From: JASLEW01 sp035544875
GTDB taxonomy: Bacteria > Acidobacteriota > Thermoanaerobaculia > Multivoradales > UBA5704
Direction of reading: 5' to 3'
Assembly: GCA_035544875.1 (NCBI GenBank)
Contig: DASZZP010000015.1
Span: 1 to 64,000, forward strand
DNA: 64,000 nucleotides
Part shown: positions 32,633 through 40,978 of the stretch, piece after piece
Layout: every line of letters begins with the position of its first letter
How positions within the stretch are numbered: the first letter of the stretch is position 1
Made by a program: the position numbers and the translations under genes
The notes under the pieces: generated by a model
Seen by the model: the letters and a program-made list of their open reading frames with translations, nothing else
Told to the model about the DNA's origin: nothing
The model's database searches: none

Positions 32633-33991
32633 ATGAGCTTCAGCGGGCATGGCTGGGCGCTGGTGGAAAGCGAACGCAAGCGGGAGATCATCGCCGCCAT
32701 CGCGAGCGGGCGCGCCACCCGCGGACCGGCGCACGTCGAGCTCGACCTGACCGATCGCTGCAACGTGGCCTGTTACTTCTGCAACCAGCAGGACGTCCGC
32801 ACCACGCAGCAGCTGCCGCTCGCCCGGCTCACGGAGCTGATCGGCGAGCTGGTGGCCGGCGGCCTGCGCTCGGTGCGCCTGTCGGGCGGCGGCGATCCGC
32901 TGGCGCACCGCGACGCCGGCAAGGTCATGGACCTCCTGACCGAGCACGGCGTGGTGATCGACAACCTCACCACCAACGGCGCCCTGCTGGGGCCGGCAAT
33001 CGCCGAGCGGCTGGTCGTGAACGGCTGCCGCGAAGTGATCTTCTCGCTCAATGCGGCCGATCCCGCCGACTACCAGCGGATGATGCGCGTCCGCCCCGCA
33101 ACCTTTGATCGGGTGGTCGAGAACGTGCGCCGCCTCGCCGCGTGCCGCACCGCGCCGGCGCGGCCCGCGATCACCGTGCAGTTCCTGATCGATCGCCAGA
33201 ACTATTCCAGGATTCCCGAGATGTACGATCTCGGCCGCCGTCTCGACGCCGACCGGATCGTGATCACTCCGGTGCTCCAGATCCCGCTGCTGCGTGTTGA
33301 CTTCGACGTCCTGCTGCATGTCGACGACTTCCACTTGCTGGAGCCCTACCTCGCCGAGATCGTGCAGGCCGATCGCGAAGCGAAACTGCTGCAGCTGTTC
33401 TTCCCCTTCGCCGAATGGAACACGCAGCTGGCGGAGCTGCGCGCCCGCCTGGAGGCCGCCCCGGCGCCGGCGTCTTTCCAGACCGCGCGCAGCTTCACGC
33501 TGGAGAACGGCCAGTGTTTCTTCGCCTGGTACACGACGACCATCCGGGGCAACGGCGACCTCTACCCGTGCTGCATGCTGATGAATCCGACCTACAAGCC
33601 GCTCGGCAACACCCGGACGGGGAGCTTCCGCGAACACTGGCACGGCAAGACCTTCCGCCGGCTGCGCACCGAGATGCGCGAAATCCTCATCTCGGGCGGG
33701 CAGACTCCCTATTCGCCGGAGCGCTTCAAGGTCCTCGACTCGAACTGCGTGGTGCCGCACCGCTGCTTCCTCAAGAACATGTACTTCCGGGGCGACGAGA
33801 CCTTCTACCGCGAGCTCGGCGCCGCCCTCGGCCAGGCGCGCAAGAAGGAGAGCGGCCGGCGCGCGGCGCCCAGGCGGGCGCTGCGCGCGGCGCTGGCCTT
33901 CGTCCTGGATGCCTATCGCCAGTGGCCGGCCCCGATCGACCGGCTCCACCGCCGCCTGCGGCTCCTCCTCGCGCGGCGTCCCGCGGACTGA
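32633..33991 (+). CDS. radical SAM enzyme with SPASM-like C-terminal cysteines
   Basis: 452 aa. The [4Fe-4S] motif is C43-x3-C47-x2-C50 (RCNVACYFC), followed by the GGGDPL SAM-binding segment and TTNGALLG. The C-terminal third has more cysteines (GQCFFAWY, LYPCCMLM, NCVVPHRCFL), as in SPASM/twitch domains that bind auxiliary clusters. It ends with a basic tail (RRLRLLLARRP). Such enzymes modify peptides or small molecules; no precursor peptide gene is visible in the 220 bp upstream, which appears otherwise featureless. ATG 32633 begins the recognisable protein; upstream frame to 32204 is not conserved-looking. Confidence 0.85.
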   Translation: MSFSGHGWALVESERKREIIAAIASGRATRGPAHVELDLTDRCNVACYFCNQQDVRTTQQLPLARLTELIGELVAGGLRSVRLSGGGDPLAHRDAGKVMDLLTEHGVVIDNLTTNGALLGPAIAERLVVNGCREVIFSLNAADPADYQRMMRVRPATFDRVVENVRRLAACRTAPARPAITVQFLIDRQNYSRIPEMYDLGRRLDADRIVITPVLQIPLLRVDFDVLLHVDDFHLLEPYLAEIVQADREAKLLQLFFPFAEWNTQLAELRARLEAAPAPASFQTARSFTLENGQCFFAWYTTTIRGNGDLYPCCMLMNPTYKPLGNTRTGSFREHWHGKTFRRLRTEMREILISGGQTPYSPERFKVLDSNCVVPHRCFLKNMYFRGDETFYRELGAALGQARKKESGRRAAPRRALRAALAFVLDAYRQWPAPIDRLHRRLRLLLARRPAD

Positions 33992-34113
33992 GCTTCGCCG
34001 CTTCTCAACACTGCCCAGCCATAGAGAGCGCGGGGAGACTGCGGTCTGCGCAAGCTACCGGGCGGCTTCGGAGCTTGTCTGATCGCTCTGGCGCTGTCCT
34101 GCGCCCCATACCC

Positions 34114-34119
34114 TATACT
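34114..34119 (+). promoter_or_regulatory. -10 box of a probable leaderless promoter
   Basis: TATACT lies 6 nt before the ATG at 34126. No Shine-Dalgarno sequence is possible at that distance. A good -35 was not found. Confidence 0.45.
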
Positions 34120-34125
34120 GAGACG

Positions 34126-34347
34126 ATGAGATCGGTCGTCGAAGAGCTGCGGGTCGCGGACCGCGAAATGATCGCGCGTCTTTCGCCCGGGGAGCGGGTG
34201 GCGCTGGCGCTGCGGCTGGGAGATGCCGACCTCGACGCCTTGTGCAGGGCGCGCCGGATCGACCGCGCCACCGCCATCCGCCTGCTCGAGCGGCAGCGCC
34301 AGACCGACCGTACTCCCTCCGCATGCATGAGCGCGATGATCGGCTGA
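34126..34347 (+). CDS. small protein paired with the nucleotidyltransferase (putative antitoxin)
   Basis: 73 aa: VVEELRVADREMIARLSPGERVALALRLGDADLDALCRARRID then RATAIRLLERQRQ. The central segment resembles the ribbon or helix parts of small antitoxin-like proteins (an AdEMIARLSP-type motif is common in proteins preceding DUF6036 nucleotidyltransferases). Its end overlaps the next gene by 25 nt, so they are coupled. Read as antitoxin of a type IV-like AbiE/nucleotidyltransferase module; alternative: accessory DNA-binding protein. Confidence 0.6.
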   Translation: MRSVVEELRVADREMIARLSPGERVALALRLGDADLDALCRARRIDRATAIRLLERQRQTDRTPSACMSAMIG

Positions 34348-34868
34348 GCTTGCTCGGGCGCGTCTGCGCGGAGCTCGCGACGCGTCAGGTTTCCCATGCC
34401 TTGATCGGAGCGGCGGCGCTCGCCACGCACGGAGTGAGCCGCTCGACCCACGACATCGATCTGCTGACCGTCGAGGCCGATTGCCTCGCGCCGGAGTTCT
34501 GGTCGAACTTGAGGCGTCAGGGGGTCGAGGTCGATGCTCGGCGTGGCGACGCGGTCGATCCGCTGGCCGGCGTCGTGCGGTTCAACGCGCCCGGCGAGCG
34601 TCCAGTCGATCTGGTCGTGGGCAAGGGGCCCTGGCAGCGTCTGGCACTGGGCCGCTCGCTGGCCGGAGAGTTCATCGGTATCGCACTGCCTGTGCTGCGG
34701 GCGGCCGACCTGATCCTGCTCAAGCTCTTCGCCGGCGGACCGCAGGACGCCTGGGACGTCACCCAGCTGCTGGCCGCCGGCGACCGTGAGCGTCTCGTGG
34801 CGGAGGTCGAGGAACATCTGCGGGACCTCCCGTCGCGCTGCGCCACCCTGTGGCAGCAGATTCGCTGA
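34323..34868 (+). CDS. nucleotidyltransferase-fold protein (AbiEii/DUF6036-like), putative toxin
   Basis: 181 aa. Nucleotidyltransferase core: ALIGAAALATHGVSRSTHDIDLLT (the G[AS] helix followed by the DxD-type catalytic Asp pair), then FNAPGERPVDLVVGKGPWQ (third Asp) and LPVLRAADLILLKLFAGGPQDAWDVTQLL. Such proteins transfer a nucleotide to tRNA or protein in type IV toxin-antitoxin and abortive-infection modules. The preceding small gene overlaps it by 25 nt. No signal peptide. Assignment as toxin is inference. Confidence 0.75.
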   Translation: MHERDDRLSLLGRVCAELATRQVSHALIGAAALATHGVSRSTHDIDLLTVEADCLAPEFWSNLRRQGVEVDARRGDAVDPLAGVVRFNAPGERPVDLVVGKGPWQRLALGRSLAGEFIGIALPVLRAADLILLKLFAGGPQDAWDVTQLLAAGDRERLVAEVEEHLRDLPSRCATLWQQIR

Positions 34869-34898
34869 CCCCTGGCGGCCGGCGCAGCCCGTCGAGAT

Positions 34899-34914
34899 GA
34901 CACGGTATAGTGTC
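34899..34914. promoter_or_regulatory. palindrome overlapping -10 of the amidohydrolase gene
   Basis: GACAC-GGTATA-GTGTC is a perfect 5-bp inverted repeat around a 6-nt centre; the sequence includes TATAGT (34906-34911), a good -10, 25 nt upstream of the ATG at 34936. A repressor bound there would block transcription. No regulator gene is adjacent. Confidence 0.4.
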
Positions 34915-34935
34915 TTCCGCGCGGAGCCTGACACG

Positions 34936-35919
34936 ATGGCGATCATTGATTTTCATAATCACTACTATCCTCCGGATTATCTCGATGCGCTCCGTTCCGG
35001 CAGGAGCAATGTGCGCATCACGGTGGACACCAACGGCAATCCGCTGCTGCATTATCCAGGCGATTACAACATCGCCGTGCGCGGTCACCGCGACATCGAG
35101 TACCGTGCCGAGGTCGTGGCCAGCCTGGGCGTCGATCTCCAGGTCCTCTCGCTGACCACGCCCGGGACGCACGTCGAGGAGCCGGCGACGGCGGCACGGC
35201 TGGCCAGCCTGGTCAACGACTCCTTCGCGTCGGCGGTGCGCGATCATCGCGGCCGCTTCGCCGCGCTCGCCACGCTGCCGCTCAACGACCCCGCCGCCGC
35301 GGTGCGCGAGCTCGAGCGCGCGATGACACAGCTCGGCATGCGCGGCGCCATGCTGTTCAGCAACGTCAACGGCGTGGCCCTGGCCGATGCACGCTTCTGG
35401 CCGCTGTACGAGGCGGCCGATGCGCTCGACGCGGTTCTTCACCTCCATCCGACGGCTCCGGCCGGTGTGGAAGCGATGACCGACTTCTGGCTGATGCCGC
35501 TGGTCGGTTTCCCGCTCGAGACCACGCTCGCCGCGGCCAAGCTGGTCTTTTCCGGCGTCGCCGAGCGGTTCCCCCGCATTCGCTGGGTGCTGGGCCACCT
35601 CGGCGGCGCCATTCCCTATGTGGCCGCGCGCCTCGACCGCGGCTTCCATGCTTTCAGTGAATGCCGCGCCCACATCGCGCGCCCGCCCAGCGAGTACCTG
35701 AAGCGGTTCTTCTATGACACGGTGAATTTCGACCGCGGAGCGCTCGAGCTCGCCCTCTCCTTCGCCGGTGCGGACCACCTCCTGGCCGGCAGCGACTACC
35801 CGCATCAGATCGGCAGCATTCCCGCCATGCTCGACTCGATCCGCGGCCTCCCCATCTCCGAGAGCGACCGCGCCGGCATCCTGGGCGGCAACGCCGCCCA
35901 GCTCCTGCGCCTCCCCTGA
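34936..35919 (+). CDS. amidohydrolase family 2 (ACMSD-like)
   Basis: 327 aa. Metal motif DFHNHYYP at residues 4-11, then HLHPTAP (His ligand, about residue 178), LGHLGGAIPY and SDYPHQIG (catalytic Asp). This is the ACMSD/6-methylsalicylate-decarboxylase-like amidohydrolase family, usually a decarboxylase or hydrolase of aromatic carboxylates. Soluble; GGAG about 10 nt before the ATG. Runs alone after the TA-like pair. Substrate not determinable. Confidence 0.85.
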   Translation: MAIIDFHNHYYPPDYLDALRSGRSNVRITVDTNGNPLLHYPGDYNIAVRGHRDIEYRAEVVASLGVDLQVLSLTTPGTHVEEPATAARLASLVNDSFASAVRDHRGRFAALATLPLNDPAAAVRELERAMTQLGMRGAMLFSNVNGVALADARFWPLYEAADALDAVLHLHPTAPAGVEAMTDFWLMPLVGFPLETTLAAAKLVFSGVAERFPRIRWVLGHLGGAIPYVAARLDRGFHAFSECRAHIARPPSEYLKRFFYDTVNFDRGALELALSFAGADHLLAGSDYPHQIGSIPAMLDSIRGLPISESDRAGILGGNAAQLLRLP

Positions 35920-36336
35920 CAGCTTCTTAGCTGCCACCGGAAGCAGCCGCTCTGGTGGCGCGGGATTTGCTTCGCCCTCTTCCGTCGGGTCTGCGGTTTA
36001 CCCCCGGCGGGCGGTTGAGCAGCGTATGGTCTTCTCCAGACCCGTTACCAATACTCCGCGAGCGGAGATTCGCCGCCACCTCCCGAGAGTGGTCCTCGAG
36101 GACAACCGCGATTCGCGGGCCGCCGCGGTGCGATCATCTCTCCGGCCAAGGCAGACCCCGCTCCCCTCCGGGCAAGCAATTCTTGCGGTCGTTCCAGCCA
36201 TCGCGGCACACCGGCGTTGGCTCGCCCGGCTGGCCGTGATCCGCGTCGCTGGTCAGGCCGGGACCGCCGCGGCGCCGGCGGCGCGGTCAGCGCCGGCCTC
36301 GCATCCCGCCACCGTGACATCGACAGGAGGGCCAAG
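35920..36336. other. intergenic region before the DegT gene
   Basis: About 420 bp. A short palindrome CTCCGC-GA-GCGGAG lies near 36054-36067. AGGAGG at 36325-36330 is the ribosome site of the following gene. No credible gene, tRNA or riboswitch was recognised. Confidence 0.4.
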
Positions 36337-37899
36337 ATGACATCCACTGCGCTGGGCGAGGAAGTCTCGAGATTGCCACCCGACCAGGACGCCTCCGGCC
36401 GCACGCTGGGCCATGAAGAGCTCGAGCGCCTGCGCGAGGTGCTGGCAAGCGGCGTCCTGACGTCGACCAGGGGCAGCGCGGTCCGCGCCTTCGAGAGCCG
36501 TTTCGCCGAGCTGCTCGGGGCGCGCCACGCCCATGCCTGCTCGTCGGGCACCGCGGCCATCCACGCCGCGGTGGCGGCGATCGACCCCGAGCCCGGCGAC
36601 GAGATCGTGACCACGCCGATCACCGACATGGGTGCGCTCGCCCCGATCCTCTACCAGGGGGCGATCCCGGTGTTCGCCGACGTCGATCCGCGGACTTGCA
36701 ACGTGACGGCCGCGACCCTCGCGGAGCGGCTGAGCCGGCGGACCCGGGCGATCGTCGTGACCCATCTGTTTGGCAACCCGTGCCCGATGGACGAGATCAT
36801 GGAGCTGGCGCGACACCACCGCCTGCCGGTGATCGAGGACTGCGCGCAGGCCTACGGCGCGACCTACGGCGGCCGGCCGGTGGGATCGATCGGCACCATC
36901 GGCTGCTTCAGCCTGGGGCAGGGCCAGCACATCACGACCGGCGAGGGGGGAATCGCGGTCTCCTCCAGCGAGTTCCTCTCCCGGCGCATCTTCCTGTTCA
37001 TCAACAAGGCGTGGGTCCACGGCGAACCATGGCCCGACCATTCGTTCCTCGCTCTCAACTACCGCATGTCGGAGCTGCAGGGGGCGGTGGCGCTGGCCCA
37101 GCTCGACAGGCTCGCCTCTGCGGTCGGCAGGCGCATCGCCATGGCCAAACGGCTGCGTGAGCAGATCGCCGGGCTGCCAGGGATCGAGGCGCCCTGGGTG
37201 CCGGCGGGTGGCGAGCACTCCTACTGGAAGTTCTGCCTCTGGGTCGACCGCCGCGTGCTCGCCGGGGGAAGCGAAGCGGTGGGGCGCATCCTGGCCCAGC
37301 ACGGCGTCGCCTCGCTGCCGCGCTACATCCGCAAGCCCGCCTTCCAGTGCCAGCTCTTCCGCCACCAGCGGACCTTCGGCAGCAGCCGGTTCCCGTTCAC
37401 TCTCGCCCGGCCCGAGGCGGTCGACTACTCGCACGCGCTCTTTCCCGGCACCTTCCAGGGGCTCGAGGAAATCCTCGTCCTGCCCTGGAACGAGCGCTAC
37501 ACCGAAGAGCACGTCGACTTGATCGCCGAGGCGGTTGGCGAGGCGGTCGAGCATCTGCTCTGCGCGCCGCGCAGCGAAGAGCTGCAGGTAGAGCGCGCCG
37601 CGGCCGCGCCGGCCGGTGCCGATGGCTACGGCGGAACGGGCGGCAATGGCGGCACTGGCGCCGCTGGCGGCACTGGCTCCAATAGGCGCGAGGTGGCGCC
37701 GGTCGCCCCCGGCCCAGACTTCGGCGGCAGGCGCGGCGATTTCGGCGACCGCGGCGACCGGGGCAACATCAGCGGCGTGCCGGAAGTCAGCTCGGACAAC
37801 GACCTGACCCGGGTGCCCGAGCTCGACGGCGTCCCCGAGACCAGCGAGGGCCGCGCCCTGAGCGGGGGCCGCGCCCGCGGGCTCGATCTCCCGCGCTAA
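36337..37899 (+). CDS. DegT/DnrJ/EryC1/StrS-fold protein with Gln in place of the PLP lysine
   Basis: 520 aa. Residues 1-430 are a fold-type I sugar-aminotransferase-like protein: SSGTAAIHAAVAA, THLFGNPCPMDEIMELA, VIEDCAQAYGATYGG and YRMSELQGAVALAQLDR. In the motif normally ending ...GKHITTGEGG this protein has SLGQGQHITTGEGG, so the Schiff-base Lys is Gln197. Residues about 430-520 are an unusual Gly/Ala/Arg-rich tail (GGTGGNGGTGAAGGTGS) ending in polar residues. Start preceded by AGGAGG. Convergently overlaps the alcohol dehydrogenase by 4 nt. Likely not a normal aminotransferase; dehydratase-like or non-catalytic roles are possible. Confidence 0.85.
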   Translation: MTSTALGEEVSRLPPDQDASGRTLGHEELERLREVLASGVLTSTRGSAVRAFESRFAELLGARHAHACSSGTAAIHAAVAAIDPEPGDEIVTTPITDMGALAPILYQGAIPVFADVDPRTCNVTAATLAERLSRRTRAIVVTHLFGNPCPMDEIMELARHHRLPVIEDCAQAYGATYGGRPVGSIGTIGCFSLGQGQHITTGEGGIAVSSSEFLSRRIFLFINKAWVHGEPWPDHSFLALNYRMSELQGAVALAQLDRLASAVGRRIAMAKRLREQIAGLPGIEAPWVPAGGEHSYWKFCLWVDRRVLAGGSEAVGRILAQHGVASLPRYIRKPAFQCQLFRHQRTFGSSRFPFTLARPEAVDYSHALFPGTFQGLEEILVLPWNERYTEEHVDLIAEAVGEAVEHLLCAPRSEELQVERAAAAPAGADGYGGTGGNGGTGAAGGTGSNRREVAPVAPGPDFGGRRGDFGDRGDRGNISGVPEVSSDNDLTRVPELDGVPETSEGRALSGGRARGLDLPR

Positions 37900-38891
37900 T
37901 CGACGACCAGGACGGCGGCGCCGCGGATGCGGCCGGCGCGCAAGGCGGCCAGGGCTTGGTTGGCGGCGCGCAAGGGGAAAGGCTCGACCTCGGTGCGCAC
38001 GGGGACGGCGGGCGCCAGGGCCAGGAACTCGTCGCCATCGTGGCGGGTGAGGTTGGCGACCGAGCGCAGCACTCGCTCTCCCCAGAGGATCTGGTAGGGG
38101 AAGGAGGGGATGTCGCTCATGTGGATGCCGGCGCAGACCACCGTGCCGCCCTTGGCGACGGCGCGCAGCGCGGCGGGCACCAGGGCGCCGGCCGGGGCGA
38201 AGATGAGCGCCGCGTCGAGCGGCGCGGGGGGCGTCTCCTCGGCGCCGCCGCTCCAGACCGCCCCGAGGTCGCGCGCGAATTGCTGGCCGGCGAGGTCGCC
38301 GGCGCGGGTGAAGGCATGGACCTGGCGCCCCTGGTGGCGCGCCACCTGGATCAGGATGTGGGCAGCGGCGCCGAAGCCATAGAACCCGAGCCGCTCGCCG
38401 GCGCCGGCCAGGCGCAAGGCGCGGTAGCCGATCAGGCCGGCGCAGAGCAGCGGCGCCGCCTGCAGATCCGGGTAGCAGGAAGGGATGGCGAAGCAGAAGC
38501 GCTGGTCGGCCAGCGCGAGCTCCGCATAGCCACCGTCGCGGTGATAGCCGGTGAAGCGGGCGCGGTCGCAGAGGTTCTCGCGCCCCGAGCGGCAGAAGGG
38601 GCACTCGCCGCAGGTCCAGCCGAGCCAGGAAACGCCGACCCGGTCGCCGGCGGCGAAACGGCTGGCGCCGGTGAGGTCGGGAACGGCGGCTGCCACGGTG
38701 CCGACGATCTGGTGGCCCAAGACGAGCGGCAGCTTCGCATCGGCGAGCTCGCCGTCGGCGACGTGCAGGTCGGTGCGGCAGACGCCGCACGCATGGACGC
38801 GGAGCAGCAGCTCGCCCGGCCCGGGCGCCGGCGGCGAGAGATCTCTCTCGACCAGCGGCCGCCCGGGCGCCTCGAGAACCATCGCCCTCAT
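37896..38891 (-). CDS. zinc-dependent alcohol dehydrogenase (MDR family)
   Basis: 331 aa. Catalytic zinc site: HACGVCRTDLHV (C38) and GHQIVG; structural zinc: CGECPFCRSGRENLC. Rossmann region GFYGFGAAAHILIQVA binds NAD(P). Closest in style to the AdhP/YogA-type single-zinc-rich alcohol dehydrogenases with a Cys in the active site. A GATAAT hexamer lies 6 nt before the ATG, so a leaderless start is possible. Cytosolic; alcohol or aldehyde substrate unknown. Stop codon overlaps the DegT stop on the other strand. Confidence 0.9.
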   Translation of the reverse strand: MRAMVLEAPGRPLVERDLSPPAPGPGELLLRVHACGVCRTDLHVADGELADAKLPLVLGHQIVGTVAAAVPDLTGASRFAAGDRVGVSWLGWTCGECPFCRSGRENLCDRARFTGYHRDGGYAELALADQRFCFAIPSCYPDLQAAPLLCAGLIGYRALRLAGAGERLGFYGFGAAAHILIQVARHQGRQVHAFTRAGDLAGQQFARDLGAVWSGGAEETPPAPLDAALIFAPAGALVPAALRAVAKGGTVVCAGIHMSDIPSFPYQILWGERVLRSVANLTRHDGDEFLALAPAVPVRTEVEPFPLRAANQALAALRAGRIRGAAVLVVD

Positions 38892-39074
38892 CGCTCAATT
38901 ATCCCATGTCCTCCGCCGTGGGGGCGCACCGAGGAGGTCGTCCCAGGCAGCCGATTGCGGCGGGCGCCGAAAGCGCCGCACGCCGCCGGGCATTGCTTCT
39001 ATCGCATAGATAGTCATGAAAACGGGCTGATTATGGCCGTTTCTCATTCGGGTGGGCGGATTCTCTCCATGAGG
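38892..39074. other. intergenic region between divergent genes
   Basis: Divergent gap (with the next promoter) between the alcohol dehydrogenase and the NlpC/P60 gene. I looked for a c-di-AMP (ydaO) riboswitch, which is common before NlpC/P60 genes, and found no convincing match. Confidence 0.35.
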
Positions 39075-39103
39075 TTGACAGCTCGAGTGGGCAGGTATAT
39101 GAA
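39075..39103 (+). promoter_or_regulatory. sigma70-like promoter of the NlpC/P60 gene
   Basis: TTGACA (39075-39080), 17-nt spacer, TATGAA (39098-39103), followed by a leader of about 160 nt to the ATG at 39272. The best -35/-10 pair in the window. Confidence 0.7.
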
Positions 39104-39143
39104 AGGGCCTCTTGTTCGCGTCCTGTTCGCCTGCGAATGGGCC

Positions 39144-39167
39144 GAGCCGCCAGCGGTACGGCGGCTC
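39144..39167 (+). promoter_or_regulatory. stem-loop in the NlpC/P60 leader
   Basis: A perfect 8-bp stem GAGCCGCC/GGCGGCTC with an 8-nt loop in the 5' leader. Could be part of a regulatory RNA structure or a stabilising hairpin. Confidence 0.45.
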
Positions 39168-39271
39168 CTCCTGAAGACTTCGCCTTGGCTGCGCTCGAGC
39201 TCGAGCGGACCAGCCGCGGCGGAACGCTTCCGGCACCCCGCCGCAACGCTCGGAAAACAGGAGAACAACGG

Positions 39272-40363
39272 ATGGCAGAGGGGAAAGCAAAGGCGGCGGT
39301 GCGTGACCGATCTCACGATCCGGCCTCAGGCCGGCCCCGGCGCCGGCTCATCGCTGTCCTCCCACCCCTCTCTCTCGCCCTCCTGGCAACTCTCGCGGGT
39401 CAACGCGCCGTGGCCTTCGAGCCGCTCCTGTGCGCTCTTACCAACCACCCCCAGCTCGCAGCGAGCTCATTGCCGGGCCGAGCCGAGCCGTCAGCGGCGC
39501 GATCGCCCCTGGCGCCAGTAGCGTCCCTGGCTCCAACAGCGCCGCCAGCGCCGTCATCGCAGCCACCACCAGCATCGCCCCTATCGCCACAATCGGCAAT
39601 CATCGTTGTCGATGCCGATCCGTTCGTTGCCGGCGGCGAGGCGGGGCACGATCGGGGCGCCGGCCGGGCCGCCGCCGCTGCCGGCGCCGGCGCGATGTTG
39701 GAGGGGGGGCGGCGGGAGACGGGCGATCCGCTGGGCGATGCCGGCGGCGAGTACGGGATCGAGTATCAGCTTTCGTTCCGCGAAGCCGACACCTTCCTCA
39801 ACCGGATGTCGGCGGGGTCCAAGGCGCTGGTCGAGCAGGCGATGAGCTTTCTCGGGACTCCCTACCGGCATGGCGGCGCGTCGCGCCATGGCGTCGATTG
39901 TTCGGGCCTGATCGGCATGGTCTTCGGTCAGCAGGGCGTGGGACTCCCGCGCACCGCCGCCCAGCAGTTCGCCGAAGGGGTCGCGGTCGCGCCGGAAAAG
40001 CTGCTGCCCGGCGACCTGGTCTTCTTCCGCGAAACCTACAAGCGCGGCATCTCTCATGTCGGCATCTACATCGGCGACGGCAGGTTCCTCCACGCCGCCG
40101 GCCGGCGCTTCGGCGTGATCGTGAGCGCGCTCGACAAGCCGTACTACAAGCGCCGCTACGCCGGGGCGCGCCGGGTCTCCCAGCCGGCCGAAGCCGCGGA
40201 GCCGGTCCGCACCGCCGCCAACCTCGGCGAACCGCCCAGTCCCACCCGCGACGCCGGCGGCGGCGCTCCATCGCCGGCCGCAGCCGCTCAGCCGGCCGTA
40301 GAGCCAGCGGCCGGCGCTGCCGCGCCGCTCGGCCAACCAGCAGCTGGCCCCGCTGGTCACTAG
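39272..40363 (+). CDS. secreted NlpC/P60 peptidoglycan hydrolase
   Basis: 363 aa. Signal peptide (LIAVLPPLSLALLATLAG), then a Pro/Ser/Ala-rich low-complexity region to about residue 165. The NlpC/P60 domain spans about 185-300: catalytic C210 (GVDCSGL), H262 (ISHVGIYIG) and H274 (FLHAAG). Should cleave the stem peptide of peptidoglycan. The C-terminal about 70 residues are again Pro/Ala-rich. ATG 39272 follows CAGGAG. A sigma70-like promoter lies 170 nt upstream. Confidence 0.9.
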   Translation: MAEGKAKAAVRDRSHDPASGRPRRRLIAVLPPLSLALLATLAGQRAVAFEPLLCALTNHPQLAASSLPGRAEPSAARSPLAPVASLAPTAPPAPSSQPPPASPLSPQSAIIVVDADPFVAGGEAGHDRGAGRAAAAAGAGAMLEGGRRETGDPLGDAGGEYGIEYQLSFREADTFLNRMSAGSKALVEQAMSFLGTPYRHGGASRHGVDCSGLIGMVFGQQGVGLPRTAAQQFAEGVAVAPEKLLPGDLVFFRETYKRGISHVGIYIGDGRFLHAAGRRFGVIVSALDKPYYKRRYAGARRVSQPAEAAEPVRTAANLGEPPSPTRDAGGGAPSPAAAAQPAVEPAAGAAAPLGQPAAGPAGH

Positions 40364-40511
40364 GCGCGCCAGGCGCGCCGCGTCAGTACCGGCACGTCGG
40401 CGCCCCCAAGGACGCGGCGTTCTTCCTGAGGGACAAGAGGGCGCAAACCGACCCGGACGACGAGTAACGGTGCGGTCGCCGCGCGAACTCAGACGTGGCT
40501 GGAGATCGGAT

Positions 40512-40961
40512 ATGTCCATTGCGGTGTTGGCGATCACCATGATGCTGGGGGCGCCGGCCGGCGCGGCGGGACCGCAGCCTGCCGTCGCGCAAGAGCCGAG
40601 CGTCGAGCTGCCGCCCGAGCTGGCGCGCGTGTTGACCGACTACGAGGCCGCCTGGCAGAGCCGCGATGCCGCGGCGCTCGCGCGCCTCTTCGCGGAGGAC
40701 GGGCTCGTGCTGCCGAACGGCCGGCCCCCGGTGCGCAGCCGCGCCGCGGTCCAGCAGTTCTACAGCGGCGCCGGCGGACCGCTCGCGCTGCGCGCCATCG
40801 CGTTCGCAGCAGACGGCGCGGCGGGCTACATCATCGGCGGGTTTGCGCGGCAGAAAGGGGATGCGGACAGCGGGAAGTTCACCCTGACCCTGCGCAAGGA
40901 TACCGGCGGACGGTGGTTGATCTTCTCCGACATGGACAGCCCCAACCGCCAGCGCCAGTAG
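40512..40961 (+). CDS. exported DUF4440/SnoaL-like protein
   Basis: 149 aa. Signal peptide (MSIAVLAITMMLGAPAGAAG) and an NTF2-like fold: LARVLTDYEAAWQSRDAAALARLFAEDGLVLPNGRPPVRSRAAVQQFYSG and a final RWLIFSDMDSPNR. GGAGA 6 nt before the ATG. Family is small ligand-binding or ketosteroid-isomerase-like, often of unknown function. Followed 17 nt later by the DUF4185-like gene on the same strand. Confidence 0.8.
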   Translation: MSIAVLAITMMLGAPAGAAGPQPAVAQEPSVELPPELARVLTDYEAAWQSRDAAALARLFAEDGLVLPNGRPPVRSRAAVQQFYSGAGGPLALRAIAFAADGAAGYIIGGFARQKGDADSGKFTLTLRKDTGGRWLIFSDMDSPNRQRQ

Positions 40962-40978
40962 AGAGGTCGAGACCGGCA

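Noticed and set aside
35920..36336. Small open frames in the gap before the DegT gene
   Set aside because: Arg/Pro/Ala-rich, no ribosome sites, no family pattern.
36253..38898. 881-codon minus-strand frame
   Set aside because: Overlaps the DegT gene in antisense and the dehydrogenase in another frame; neither part reads as a protein.
38930..39271. c-di-AMP (ydaO) riboswitch before the NlpC/P60 gene
   Set aside because: The conserved blocks of this riboswitch could not be found; only a simple hairpin is seen.
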